Source: CAYYAQ01 sp964469555 (GTDB taxonomy: Bacteria > Planctomycetota > UBA1135 > UBA2386). Taken from it: DNA of 33,530 bases. Below, one piece after another: positions 1 to 8,357 of the stretch. The stretch covers positions 1 through 33,530 of the forward strand of contig CAYYAQ010000050.1 of NCBI GenBank assembly GCA_964469555.1. Direction: 5' to 3'. Every line of letters begins with the position of its first letter. Positions within the stretch are counted from its first letter, which is position 1. Under the pieces are notes generated by a model, which saw only the letters and a list, made by a program, of their open reading frames with translations, searched no databases and had not been told where the DNA came from. The position numbers and the translations under genes are program-made.

Positions 1-1904
1 TTCGCGGTGCGGAGCTTGAGCACGTGATCAGAGGCTTTCAGGTCTTCGGCGAACATCACGGTCCGCGGGTAGTGCAGGCCGCGACTGAATCGGTGGTAGA
101 GGTCGACTGGCGTGAAGGGCTTGCCGTCGATGCTGCCCTCGAGGATGCCGGCGTCGGGGCCGGCCACGACGTAGGCGCCGATCGCGGTGCCGCGGAACTT
201 CAGGGTGAGTTGGGCAGAGGCGTCGTCCGCGCACAACATCTTCAGTGCCGTGAACCGACGGCGCTTGCCACCGGGTAGCTTCGACCAGTTGGGTACTGCG
301 AGTTTCCACCCGTTGGTGATCGACGCTGTCCTGATCGCGACGAATCCGCCGTGTCCGTAGGATCCTGGATCGATCGGATCCGGCATGGGGTGGGGTTGCG
401 CGACGGCGATCCGCGGTCCCGCCCAGCCGCGCTCGAACAGTGCGCCGATCATGTGGGACGTGAGAGCGTTGCCGGGTTTCTTGGGGTGAGTGCCGCCGAA
501 CTGCTTCCAGGTGAACTCACCTCGAACAATGCGGTCGGTGACCTCGCGCGCGAGATGGATCGACGAAACGCCGTAGTGCCCGGCGACGGTCTCGTGGGCG
601 GCGATCGTCAGCGGGGACTCTCCGCGCAAGAGAGTGTCGCGCATCGCTGGGTTGATGAACTGGACGAGGATGATGTCCGCGTTCGGATTGTGCCCGCGTA
701 GTCGCCGCACGATGCCCTCCATGCCGCGAATGCACGTGCGTTTGGCGTGAGCTGCGTCCTGATCGTCGTTGACCGCGAACTCGACGAAGAAGAGATCGAC
801 GGGACCCTTCGACAGGACGTCCGCGGCGAGTCGGAACGCTCCCGTCGTCGAACACGTCGAAGAGATGCCGGCGGCGGTGAACGTGAACTTCGTCTTCGGG
901 TAGCGGCGACGCAGGATTTCGCAGACCATCGGGCGATAGCCGTTCATCTCGGTGATCGAGCCGCCCATGAATGCGACGTGCCCGCGTTTCTCGCCGTCGA
1001 AGACCCGGCGCGAGTTTCGCAGATTGCCGCGCAGCACGACGTTGTCCGCGAACTGCTGCGGCGAAGACTGGTCGGCGCCCGCGGCGCGACATCGACCTAC
1101 GACGAATTCGACGATCGGTCTGGGGTTCTTCAGCGCGTGCGGGTGGTGGCCGACGCCTCTCTTTGCGATCACCTGGATGTCGCCGCCGAGCGCGGCGTAA
1201 CGCTTGGCGATCAGGGTGGAGTTTTCGGCGGGTGGAACGACGCGGTCCGCAGCGCCGATGACGTGCAGCAGCGGTATCTTGGCCTCGGCCAGGGGTGCCA
1301 GGTTGTCGACGGGGTTCTTGTCGTAGCGGAGCGCGGCCTCGTCGGTCAGCCCGTATGTCGCGAGGCACCTCTTCCACGCTGTAGAGCTGCCTTTCCCTGC
1401 GCCGTGACCGCCCGGCCAACTCTTGAAGTCACAGACCGGGGCATCGCCGTAGATACACGCGACCTTGTCTGGGTTCGCGGCAGCCCAGTTGTAGATGATG
1501 AGACCGCCGCGGCTCATCCCTTCGAGCGCGGGTTTCGACGCCAGGTGGTGGCGCTCGGTGAGGAGTTTGTAGAACGCGTTCCAGTGCCCGACCGCGGTAG
1601 GGGACCCGAACAGGCCGGCGACGTCGCAGTACGCCACGTGGTAGCCGCGACGGAGCAGGGCGACGTCTGCCTGAGGTTGGTGGCCGAAGAACCGCGCGCG
1701 CCAGACCCAGGGACTCCCGGGTCTGCGGGCTTTTGGTACCACGATGATGCATTTGCGACCGTCCACCTCGAAGTCGTGCCGCGCGTGGCCGTGCCACTGT
1801 GAGGCGCGACCGGGAAACGTCTGCGCGTGCAGTCCGGTGGAGGAGCTGAGAACCAGTGTCAGGAACGCGAGTCGTAGCACTTCGATACGGTATCGTCCGC
1901 GCAT
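1..1904 (-). CDS. Secreted alpha/beta hydrolase fused to SGNH hydrolase (3' end outside window)
   Basis: This frame is open from 1904 to the left edge (634 codons, no stop), so the C-terminus is missing. Residues 1-28 look like a signal peptide (hydrophobic core LAFLTLVL, then HAQ). Residues about 45-270 form an alpha/beta-hydrolase domain: nucleophile motif GMSRGG (Ser131), Asp220 in GAADRVVPP and His253/254 in GHHPH. Residues about 305-490 form an SGNH/GDSL domain: GGSIT (Ser316), AVND (Asn379) and GTHP (His473). The last stretch (about 510 onward) looks beta-rich. The family suggests an exported carbohydrate-ester or polymer esterase with two catalytic units; the substrate is not visible. 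The ATG at 1904 overlaps the start codon of the divergent peptidase gene. A GTG at 1880 also leaves a good signal peptide and is a real alternative start. Confidence 0.85.
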   Translation of the reverse strand, partial: MRGRYRIEVLRLAFLTLVLSSSTGLHAQTFPGRASQWHGHARHDFEVDGRKCIIVVPKARRPGSPWVWRARFFGHQPQADVALLRRGYHVAYCDVAGLFGSPTAVGHWNAFYKLLTERHHLASKPALEGMSRGGLIIYNWAAANPDKVACIYGDAPVCDFKSWPGGHGAGKGSSTAWKRCLATYGLTDEAALRYDKNPVDNLAPLAEAKIPLLHVIGAADRVVPPAENSTLIAKRYAALGGDIQVIAKRGVGHHPHALKNPRPIVEFVVGRCRAAGADQSSPQQFADNVVLRGNLRNSRRVFDGEKRGHVAFMGGSITEMNGYRPMVCEILRRRYPKTKFTFTAAGISSTCSTTGAFRLAADVLSKGPVDLFFVEFAVNDDQDAAHAKRTCIRGMEGIVRRLRGHNPNADIILVQFINPAMRDTLLRGESPLTIAAHETVAGHYGVSSIHLAREVTDRIVRGEFTWKQFGGTHPKKPGNALTSHMIGALFERGWAGPRIAVAQPHPMPDPIDPGSYGHGGFVAIRTASITNGWKLAVPNWSKLPGGKRRRFTALKMLCADDASAQLTLKFRGTAIGAYVVAGPDAGILEGSIDGKPFTPVDLYHRFSRGLHYPRTVMFAEDLKASDHVLKLRTA

Positions 1905-2868
1905 GGTCAACGAGCACTTCTTCCCGTCCATCGAGCCGTTCGCAACCGGTGAACTCGCCGTGGACGATGTCCACACCATCTACTTCGAACAGTGCGGCAA
2001 CCCTGACGGTCAGCCAGTCCTGTTCGTCCACGGCGGTCCGGGCGCCGGGTGTTCGACGACCGATCGCCGGTTCTTCGACCCCGAGGTGTTCCGCGTGATC
2101 CTGGTCGACCAGCGCGGGTGCAATCGGTCGCGACCCCTCGGCGAACTGCGCGACAACACGATCGATCACCTCGTCGCTGACTTCGAGCGCGTGCGTGAAG
2201 AGCTCGGCATCGAGCGCTGGCATGTGTTCGGTGGTTCTTGGGGCAGCACGCTGGGGATGTACTACGCGCAGGAATGTCCGGACCGCACGTTGAGTCTCGT
2301 GATCCGCGGCATCTGGATGATCCGACCGTCGGAGTTGCACTGGTGGCTGTACGAGATCGGCCAGATCCAGCCCGAGCTGTGGGACGATTTCGTGAACTTC
2401 CTGCCGGAGGAGGAGCGCGGAGATCTGCTCGAGGGCTACTGGCGGAGGTTGAACGGCGAGGACAAGGACGTCGCGCTCGCCGCGGCACGTTCGTGGAGCG
2501 TGTACGAAGGATCGTGTTGCACCCTGTTGCCGAACGAGGAGTTCGCTTCGGCTTTCGCCGAGGATGACATGGCGTGGTGCGTCGCGCGTTTGGAAGCGCA
2601 CTACTTCCGCATGGCGTCGGACTTCCCCGAAAACATGATCCTCGACCGCGTGAAGAAGATCCGCCACATCCCCACGTTCGCCGTGCACGGTCGCTACGAC
2701 ATCGTCTGTCCGGTGCGAAACCTCCACGACCTGCGGCACGCCTGGCCGGAGCTAGACTGGGAGATCGTCCCCGACGCCGGCCACTCGTCCCACGAAGAGG
2801 GGCTCACCCGTGAGCTCGTCGCGGCCACGAACCGTCTCGCCGCGACGGGTACTCCCGTCCGCGCCTGA
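1903..2868 (+). CDS. pip: Proline iminopeptidase (S33 alpha/beta hydrolase)
   Basis: A 321-residue cytoplasmic peptidase that removes N-terminal proline from peptides. The N-terminus (FFPSIEPF, then YFEQCGNPDG) matches the usual start of this family, which fixes the ATG at 1903. Visible are the oxyanion motif HGGPGAG (43-49), the nucleophile elbow GGSWGS with Ser112, Asp266 in VHGRYDIVCP and His294 in DAGHSSHEEG. The length is typical. The next gene starts 17 bases after the stop, so the two probably share a transcript. The start codon overlaps the divergent start codon at 1902-1904. No convincing Shine-Dalgarno sequence precedes it. Confidence 0.93.
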   Translation: MVNEHFFPSIEPFATGELAVDDVHTIYFEQCGNPDGQPVLFVHGGPGAGCSTTDRRFFDPEVFRVILVDQRGCNRSRPLGELRDNTIDHLVADFERVREELGIERWHVFGGSWGSTLGMYYAQECPDRTLSLVIRGIWMIRPSELHWWLYEIGQIQPELWDDFVNFLPEEERGDLLEGYWRRLNGEDKDVALAAARSWSVYEGSCCTLLPNEEFASAFAEDDMAWCVARLEAHYFRMASDFPENMILDRVKKIRHIPTFAVHGRYDIVCPVRNLHDLRHAWPELDWEIVPDAGHSSHEEGLTRELVAATNRLAATGTPVRA

Positions 2869-2885
2869 GAACAGGAGGGACTGAG

Positions 2886-3596
2886 TTGGAAGCCTCGAAC
2901 CTCCGAATCGTGATCACCGGTGCCAGTCGCGGACTGGGTCTGGAGTTCGCGAGCCATTACGCGGCTGATGGGCACACGGTCTTCGCCCTTGCGCGAAAAC
3001 CCGAGGAGTGCGGATTGGTCGAGCTGGCGGCCCGGCACGGCGATCGGTTGCGCGCGATACCTTGCGACGTCGTGGACGTCGCCTCCGTCGCCGACGCCGT
3101 CGCGGAGGTCGGCTCGAATGAGGCCGCGATCGATCTCCTCATCAACAACGCCGGCATCGCTGGAGTCACCGGCGGTCAATTCGGCGATCTGGACTACGAC
3201 GATATGCGTCGCGTGTTCGAGATCAACACCATCGCCCCGGTGCGCATGAGTGAGCAGTGCCTGCCGCTGCTCCGCGCGGGTAGAAATCCCCGGGTTGTGC
3301 ACGTCACGTCGCGCATGGGCTCGATCGCGGACAACGAGAGCGGCGGTTGGTGGGCGTATCGCATGAGCAAGGTGGCGCTGAACATGGCGTGCAAGAACAT
3401 GACGTTCGAGCTCCGCGAGTCTTCGGTCGCGACGATGGTGATCCATCCGGGCTGGGTTCGGACCGACATGGGTGGCGGCGGTGCCTCCTTGTCGGTGGAA
3501 GAGTCCGTCAGCGGCATGCGCGACGTCATCGCCGACCTGGACCTGTCGCGGACCGGCGCGTTTCGCGACTACACGGGCGCGGTGCTGCCCTGGTAA
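2886..3596 (+). CDS. Short-chain dehydrogenase/reductase, C-factor-like
   Basis: A 236-residue classical SDR oxidoreductase with a Rossmann fold. The nucleotide-binding motif TGASRGLG is at 11-18, NNAG at 87-90, and the catalytic Tyr158-x3-Lys162 sits in AYRMSK with a serine of the catalytic set near 142-146. The C-terminal PGWVRTDMGG stretch is typical of the CsgA/C-factor-like subgroup, whose substrate is generally unknown. The start is a TTG at 2886, supported by a strong AGGAGG at 2873-2878; no better in-frame ATG exists near the N-terminus. It follows the peptidase gene closely and its stop lies four bases from the convergent acetyltransferase gene. Confidence 0.9.
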   Translation: MEASNLRIVITGASRGLGLEFASHYAADGHTVFALARKPEECGLVELAARHGDRLRAIPCDVVDVASVADAVAEVGSNEAAIDLLINNAGIAGVTGGQFGDLDYDDMRRVFEINTIAPVRMSEQCLPLLRAGRNPRVVHVTSRMGSIADNESGGWWAYRMSKVALNMACKNMTFELRESSVATMVIHPGWVRTDMGGGGASLSVEESVSGMRDVIADLDLSRTGAFRDYTGAVLPW

Positions 3597-3600
3597 TCGC

Positions 3601-4188
3601 TCAGCCGTCCTGCAACAGCGTCTCGATCTCGGCGCAGCAGGACGAGAGCGCCCGCGGCGGTTGCGGATCGCCCGCGGATGTCTGGCAGAGTCGCTTGTGC
3701 AACCAATTGACGCTTTGCCACGCGCCCAACTTGAATCCGATGTCCTCGTAGACGCCGACTTCCCCGAAACCAATCGACCGGTGGAACGCGATGCTCGCGT
3801 CGTTGGGCAACGCCACTCCGGCGTAGACATTCTGGAAACCCTGCGCGCGCAGGCACGCGAACAGCTTCTCGTAGAGTCGGCGCCCCAGGCCCGAGCGGTG
3901 GAGCGCAGGGTCGATGTACGCGGACACCTCGACGCACCACTGGTATGCGCTCCGTTCCCTGTGCTTGCTCGCGTAGGCGTAGCCAGCGACGTGGTTCTCG
4001 CTGTCCACGGCGACGAGCCATGGCCAGGTGCGAGTCCCTGCGTGGATGCGGGCGCCGAATTCCTGCTCGGTGGGGACCTCCACTTCGAAGGATGTCGAGC
4101 TCTGTTCGACGATCGGTCGGTAGATCGCGAGGCAGCCGGCGGCATCCGCTGGTGTCGCCAGGCGGAGCGAATAGGTGGGTGAGGTCAT
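3601..4188 (-). CDS. GNAT N-acetyltransferase, phosphinothricin-acetyltransferase-like
   Basis: A 195-residue GNAT protein that should transfer acetyl from acetyl-CoA to an amine. The opening (YSLRLATPADAAGCLAIY) and the pair TSFEVEVPT ... VAGYAYASKHRERSAYQW are characteristic of the Pat/YncA branch, which acetylates phosphinothricin, methionine sulfoximine or similar amino-acid analogues. The acetyl-CoA loop is HRSGLGRRLY at 97-106. After the usual end of the domain there is a short tail with a Cys-Cys pair. I use the ATG at 4188 (MTSPTYSL); a GTG at 4209 in the same frame is less likely. The exact substrate cannot be read from sequence. Confidence 0.88.
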   Translation of the reverse strand: MTSPTYSLRLATPADAAGCLAIYRPIVEQSSTSFEVEVPTEQEFGARIHAGTRTWPWLVAVDSENHVAGYAYASKHRERSAYQWCVEVSAYIDPALHRSGLGRRLYEKLFACLRAQGFQNVYAGVALPNDASIAFHRSIGFGEVGVYEDIGFKLGAWQSVNWLHKRLCQTSAGDPQPPRALSSCCAEIETLLQDG

Positions 4189-4248
4189 GAATTGCTCGCA
4201 GACTACCACGGGGAGCCGGGATCCCGCGCCGTTAGACTGCCGCGCTCA

Positions 4249-5013
4249 TGTCACCTTCGCCGCAGAGCTTTGTCTTCGTCGTTCCTGATCCGGGGACGAC
4301 GGTGAGCGGTGGCACCTGTACAACACGGGGCTGATCCGGGCTCTCCGGCTGGCCGACGCCGCCGTGGAGACGATCGATGGGGAGACCTTCGCCGAACGAG
4401 CACGAGGTGGCGTCGCGGGACGGTATCTGGTGGACACTCCGTACCTGGCGGTTGTGCGCGACCTGCCGCTTGGCGACATCGACGTGCACCTCGTGGTCCA
4501 TCACCTGGAGAGTCTGTTTCCTCCGCAGGGTCAGTCCAGCGATGAGGTCTTCGCGGAGAGCGAAGAACCCGTCCTCCGTGCACTTTCGGGATTCATCGCG
4601 ATGAGCGAGTTCACCGAGTTCTACCTCGTCGGGCGGGGCCTTGATCCGGATACGATCGTCGTCGTGCCGTCGGCGGTTCTGAGTTGGAGCCCGAGTACGC
4701 GCAGGCTTGTCGAGAAACCGTGGAATCGCATCCGAATCAGCAACGGTCCATCACGTTTGTCGGCATCCTCCCGCACGACGCGATGCCCGCGGAATACGCG
4801 CGCGCGGACGTGCTCGTTTCCGCGGCGCGAATGGAGACCTTCGGCATGGCGCTGCAGGAGGCCGTCGCGTCCCACGTCGTCGAAGGCGTGACCGGTCGGT
4901 TGTTTCGCAGCGCGGAGGAAATGGCGCGCGGCATGCTGGAACTGGCCGAGGATCGACCAACTCTGGAGCGGCTCACGGAAGCTTCGCGCGAGGCGCGTCC
5001 GCAGGGCGAGTGA
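4249..5013 (+). pseudogene. Decayed group-1/GT4 glycosyltransferase with a frameshift and internal deletions
   Basis: The reading frame starts at ATG 4249 (MSPSPQSFVFVVPDPGT) and reaches SGG. One base appears to be missing near 4311, because the frame that gives HLYNTGLIRAL begins at 4313. That second frame runs through a plausible glycosyltransferase N-domain to VVVPSA near 4670. There the match jumps to the first frame at VGGSELEPEYAQ, so the segment normally lying between them (GT-B linker and start of the C-domain) is absent. The C-domain retains TFVGILPHDAMPAEYARADVLVSAA and ETFGMALQEAV, but then goes straight to HVVEGVTGRLF, without the usual GVPV...GG stretch. The end after about 4970 also looks aberrant. 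Several independent lesions make a functional enzyme unlikely. Confidence 0.72.
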
Positions 5014-5233
5014 TCTTGATCGCCGAGCGCGCGGCGACTGTTGGAAGCGTTTTGCGCGTGATGTCCCCTCGGGTCCCGCTGGACCGTAAGAGCGTTTGGT
5101 CGGGGCGATACACGTGGCGAGTCTGACGGTTCGCGAGCCCAAATCGATCTTTGAACTCGGGCGCAGGCGGCGCGTGCGAGTTACAATCCTGGGCTCTGCC
5201 GCTCATCTTTTTTCTCCCCGCGCACTTCACATC
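5014..5233. other. Intergenic region upstream of the subtilase
   Basis: No gene is recognisable here. A TACAAT hexamer at 5182-5187, about 46 bases before the protease start, could be a -10 element, but no matching -35 is seen at the usual distance. A T-rich run precedes the start codon and no Shine-Dalgarno sequence is visible. Confidence 0.35.
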
Positions 5234-7684
5234 ATGCAAAAGACACTGATCGCGATCGCCCTTGTGGGCGCGCTTCTCCCCGCCCAAGGCCTCGAGACGT
5301 ATTCGGTTCCCGGAACAGATACGCAGGTCCGGGCGATCCAGGCAGGCGGCAAGACCTACAGCTCGATCAGCCGTGACGCCGGTCGAACTTGGACCCGACA
5401 GGGCGAGATCGACACCAAGCTTCACATCAAGTTCGGCACGTTCGATCCGCGGTTCCCGCCGCTGATTCCTGCGGCGCTACTTGCGAAGGCCGACAACCGG
5501 CTGTTCGTGGTCCAGTTCCACACCCAGATCATCAGCGAGTTCCGCGCCGCCTTGAAAGGCATGGGCGCCGAGCTCCCTCAATACCTGCCGAGCCAGAGCT
5601 ACATGGTGCGCATGGACCGCACTCTCCTCGGCAAGGTGCGCAGCCTGCCCTTCGTTCGCTGCGTCACCGAGTTCCACCCGGCGTTCCGGCTCGACACCGA
5701 GATCATCCTCAACCTCGGCAAGGCCGTGAAGGCCACGCGCTACACGATCGTCCTCGTGGACAAGCGTCGCGACGCCGTGGGCCTCGAGACTCGCGTGATC
5801 GGGATGGGCGCCATGCGCAACGTGCCGGCAGATGGTGGCGTTCTCTTCGAAGCCACGATGACCGAGGCGCAGATGCTGCAGATCGCGAACGATGACCGTT
5901 GCCAGTGGATCGAACGCTCCTCGATGCCCGACCACGACATCGACCAGGCTCGCATTCAGGGTGGTACCAACTACGTCGATCTTATCGCCGGTATCCGCGG
6001 CATCGGCATGACCGGCCACATCATGGAGGGTATCTACAGCACGCACCCCGAGTTTGGGGCGATCGCTGGTGTCCGTGCCGCCCCGATTGCGCCGTTCAGC
6101 AGTGCGTCCTCCAGCCACGGTACGAACACCGCGGGCGAGATCTACGCCCGTGGCGCGAGCGCGCTCTACAAGGGTCTGATGCCCAACGCGCAGCTGGTCT
6201 ACACCAACTACAACTACGTGATCAACAAGAGCACGCGATACGGCGCGACCAAGTCCATGATCCTCAACCAGCGAATCATGCTGGACACGGCGTCGTGGGG
6301 CTACGCCCGCACGCTGCTCTACACGTCCCGCTCCCAGGAGATGGATGACATCATCTTCGACCTGGACCTCTTCATCACCCAGAGCCAGAGCAACGCTGGC
6401 GCCACGTCGCAGCCGCGGAACTCCAGGGCGCAGGCGTGGGCGAAGAACATCTGCAGTGTCGGTGGCTTCAAGCACCGCAACAACTCGAACGCCGCCGACG
6501 ACTACTGGGGTCGCAGCGGCAGCACGGGCCCGGCCAATGACGGTCGAATCGGCGTGACGCTCGCCGCGTACTACGACTCGATCCGCACGACCTCCGGCTC
6601 GACGGGTTACACCACCGGTTTCGGTGGCACGTCCGGTGCGACGCCGATCGTCAACGGTCTCGGCGGCAACATGATCGAGATGTTTACCGACGGGCTGTTC
6701 GGCTACGCGAAGACGAGTGCAAAGACGTCCACCGAGCGCTCGAAGGTCCTGCCGCACTTCAGCACGACCAAGGCATTGCTCGTCGCCACGGCGGCCCAGG
6801 TGCCGTACAACTCGAGTGGAGTTTCGGTCGGTGCCAACCGCTACCAGCAGGGGTTCGGCTTCCCGAACATGCGTCGGGCCTACGACGAGCGCAACCGCAT
6901 GCTCGTGATCGACGAGCTCGACGTTTTGCGCGCTAGTCAGTCGAGGACGTACTACGTGCTCGCAAAGGGTGGTCGGTTCGTCGCCGCGATGCAGTACCCG
7001 GATCCTCCGGGCACGTCCTCCTCCACGATCCACCGGATCAACAGCGTTGATCTTACCGTCAAGTCCTCCAGCGGCGTGATCTACCGTGGCAACAACGGCC
7101 TGATCGCTGGCGCGTACAGCACACCGGGTGGAGGCGTGAACGATCGCGACACCGAGGAGACGGTCATTCTCAACGCCATGCCGGCTGGCGTGACGACCGT
7201 CACGGTGAGTTGCTCGGCTGTTCGCAGGGACGGGCACGTGGAGACCACGGCTGCCGATATCGACTACGGTCTGGCGGTCGACGGCCTGCGCGGTATGCGT
7301 GACAGGGACGAGTTGGGCTTCGACCTCACGTCGAACGGTCCCGGCCATTTGGCTGCCAAGGTCACGGGCCTCCCGATCGGTGGGTGGACCGAGGGCTTCA
7401 CGCTCTACTCTCTCGCGACTTCACGACCGGTGAGCACGGGCACCCTGTTCGGAATCGAGTTCGACGGTCTCGCATCGTCGCTCTTTTCCGAGCCGCTCGC
7501 CACGGGCAGCCCCTTCCACTTCACGAATTCAGCCACCTCGAGCCAGTATCCCAAGGCGGCGTTCACGTTCCCCACGCCGATCGCCGTCGCCATCAAGGGT
7601 GTCACCCTCGACGGCGCGACGTTCCTGCTCAACGGGATGACCGTGGTGCGCATTTCGAATGTCAGCCGCGTGACCGTCAAGTAG
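5234..7684 (+). CDS. Secreted subtilisin-like serine protease (S8) with jelly-roll domain
   Basis: An 816-residue exported protein. The ATG at 5234 gives a clean signal peptide (KTLIAIALVGALLPAQG); the open frame extends further upstream but without a signal sequence. Residues about 90-250 resemble an inhibitory propeptide. The S8 domain carries SSHGTNTAGE with His295, the oxyanion Asn387 in QSQSNAG, and GTSGATP with the nucleophile Ser467. At the expected catalytic Asp the sequence reads HIMEGIYSTHPEF, so Glu265 stands in its place. Residues about 575-700 match the beta-sandwich found after KP-43-like catalytic domains (INSVDLTVKSSSG, YRGNN). The last 110 residues form another beta-rich domain ending in NVSRVTVK, probably a cell-surface module. 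It is flanked by its own terminator hairpin. Confidence 0.88.
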   Translation: MQKTLIAIALVGALLPAQGLETYSVPGTDTQVRAIQAGGKTYSSISRDAGRTWTRQGEIDTKLHIKFGTFDPRFPPLIPAALLAKADNRLFVVQFHTQIISEFRAALKGMGAELPQYLPSQSYMVRMDRTLLGKVRSLPFVRCVTEFHPAFRLDTEIILNLGKAVKATRYTIVLVDKRRDAVGLETRVIGMGAMRNVPADGGVLFEATMTEAQMLQIANDDRCQWIERSSMPDHDIDQARIQGGTNYVDLIAGIRGIGMTGHIMEGIYSTHPEFGAIAGVRAAPIAPFSSASSSHGTNTAGEIYARGASALYKGLMPNAQLVYTNYNYVINKSTRYGATKSMILNQRIMLDTASWGYARTLLYTSRSQEMDDIIFDLDLFITQSQSNAGATSQPRNSRAQAWAKNICSVGGFKHRNNSNAADDYWGRSGSTGPANDGRIGVTLAAYYDSIRTTSGSTGYTTGFGGTSGATPIVNGLGGNMIEMFTDGLFGYAKTSAKTSTERSKVLPHFSTTKALLVATAAQVPYNSSGVSVGANRYQQGFGFPNMRRAYDERNRMLVIDELDVLRASQSRTYYVLAKGGRFVAAMQYPDPPGTSSSTIHRINSVDLTVKSSSGVIYRGNNGLIAGAYSTPGGGVNDRDTEETVILNAMPAGVTTVTVSCSAVRRDGHVETTAADIDYGLAVDGLRGMRDRDELGFDLTSNGPGHLAAKVTGLPIGGWTEGFTLYSLATSRPVSTGTLFGIEFDGLASSLFSEPLATGSPFHFTNSATSSQYPKAAFTFPTPIAVAIKGVTLDGATFLLNGMTVVRISNVSRVTVK

Positions 7685-7690
7685 GACACG

Positions 7691-7734
7691 GCTGCCTTAC
7701 GGCAGGCGCCCACGCTCGCAGGAGTGTGGGCGCC
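7691..7734 (+). terminator. Double hairpin after the subtilase gene
   Basis: GGCGCCCAC at 7705-7713 pairs with GTGGGCGCC at 7726-7734. The pairing continues inward through a G-T wobble and CTC/GAG, giving a 13-bp stem closed by a GCAG loop. A smaller hairpin, CTGCC/GGCAG with a TTAC loop, lies just before it at about 7692-7704. A true T-run is missing, so the mode of termination is uncertain. It may also serve the convergent bfr gene. Confidence 0.7.
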
Positions 7735-7777
7735 TTGCTGTACGGGGGGGGGCTGCGCAGCGAAGCGCCGTCGCGAG

Positions 7778-8242
7778 CTACGCGTGGATCTGCTCGGCGA
7801 GGCAGTTCTCTTTGCCGATCTCCGCGATGATCCCGATCTGCGCCTCGGTCCAGTCGACCGACTCCTCTTCCTGACGCAGCATGTCCTCGAACAACTCGCG
7901 GGTGGCGTTGTCATTCTTGTCGCTGCAGAGTTGGATCGCGTTGTTCAGCCGTTCGACCGCTTCCTTCTCGAGATCCAGATCCATCTGTTCGGGAACGGTT
8001 TCCCCGACGCGAACCGAATCCAGGCGCTGCATGTTCGGTACGCCTTCGAAGTAGAGGATGCGCTCGATCAGCTGGTCTGCGTGCTTCATCTCTTCGATGG
8101 ACTCTTCCCGCATCTTCTGCGCCAGCTTCTCATACCCCCAGTTCTCGCACATCTTGTAGTGCACGTGGTACTGGTTGATCGCCGTCAGCTCCGCAGTGAG
8201 ACAGTCGTTCAGCGACTCGATGATCTCGGGCTCACCCCGCAT
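7778..8242 (-). CDS. bfr: Bacterioferritin
   Basis: A 154-residue heme-containing iron-storage ferritin subunit; 24 such subunits form a shell in the cytoplasm that oxidises and stores iron. The N-terminus (MRGEPEIIESLND, AELTAINQY) and ESIEEMKHAD are typical. Heme-ligand Met52 is present, as are ferroxidase ligands Glu18, Glu51, His54, Glu94 and Glu125. At the last ligand, where the family has EE(E/G)H(I/V)DW, this protein reads EEESVDW, so a Ser replaces the site-B His. A good Shine-Dalgarno sequence (AGGAG) lies about eight bases before the ATG at 8242. The neighbouring bfd gene upstream on the same strand supports a joint role in iron storage and release. Confidence 0.95.
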   Translation of the reverse strand: MRGEPEIIESLNDCLTAELTAINQYHVHYKMCENWGYEKLAQKMREESIEEMKHADQLIERILYFEGVPNMQRLDSVRVGETVPEQMDLDLEKEAVERLNNAIQLCSDKNDNATRELFEDMLRQEEESVDWTEAQIGIIAEIGKENCLAEQIHA

Positions 8243-8318
8243 GGCTTTTCTCCTGGTCGTGTCGAACGGGAGGGTGGCTCACGCGAGAGGTTGCCAGAGG
8301 CCGCGCGCGCAAAGACGT

Positions 8319-8335
8319 AAGAGACTGGATCTCAA
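8319..8335. promoter_or_regulatory. Inverted repeat upstream of bfr (copy 3 of TTGAG-N7-CTCAA motif)
   Basis: AAGAGA-CTGGA-TCTCAA. The right half and the inner four bases of the left half match the two sites in front of bfd; the two outer left bases differ. It lies 77-93 bases before the bfr start, where an operator or activator site would sit. A role in iron-responsive control is inferred from position only. Confidence 0.5.
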
Positions 8336-8357
8336 GAACGCCAACCAGCCGGCGCGG

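Noticed and set aside
517..2739. Arg-rich minus-strand frames over the hydrolase and peptidase genes
   Set aside because: They are out of frame with the hydrolase that runs to the window edge and antisense to the peptidase; composition is non-protein-like.
5477..7348. Minus-strand open frame of 623 codons
   Set aside because: Antisense shadow of the subtilase; low-complexity Arg/Val/Asp composition.
7744..7752. Run of nine G near the bfr stop
   Set aside because: Probably a plain homopolymer (or assembly uncertainty); it lies between genes and affects no frame.
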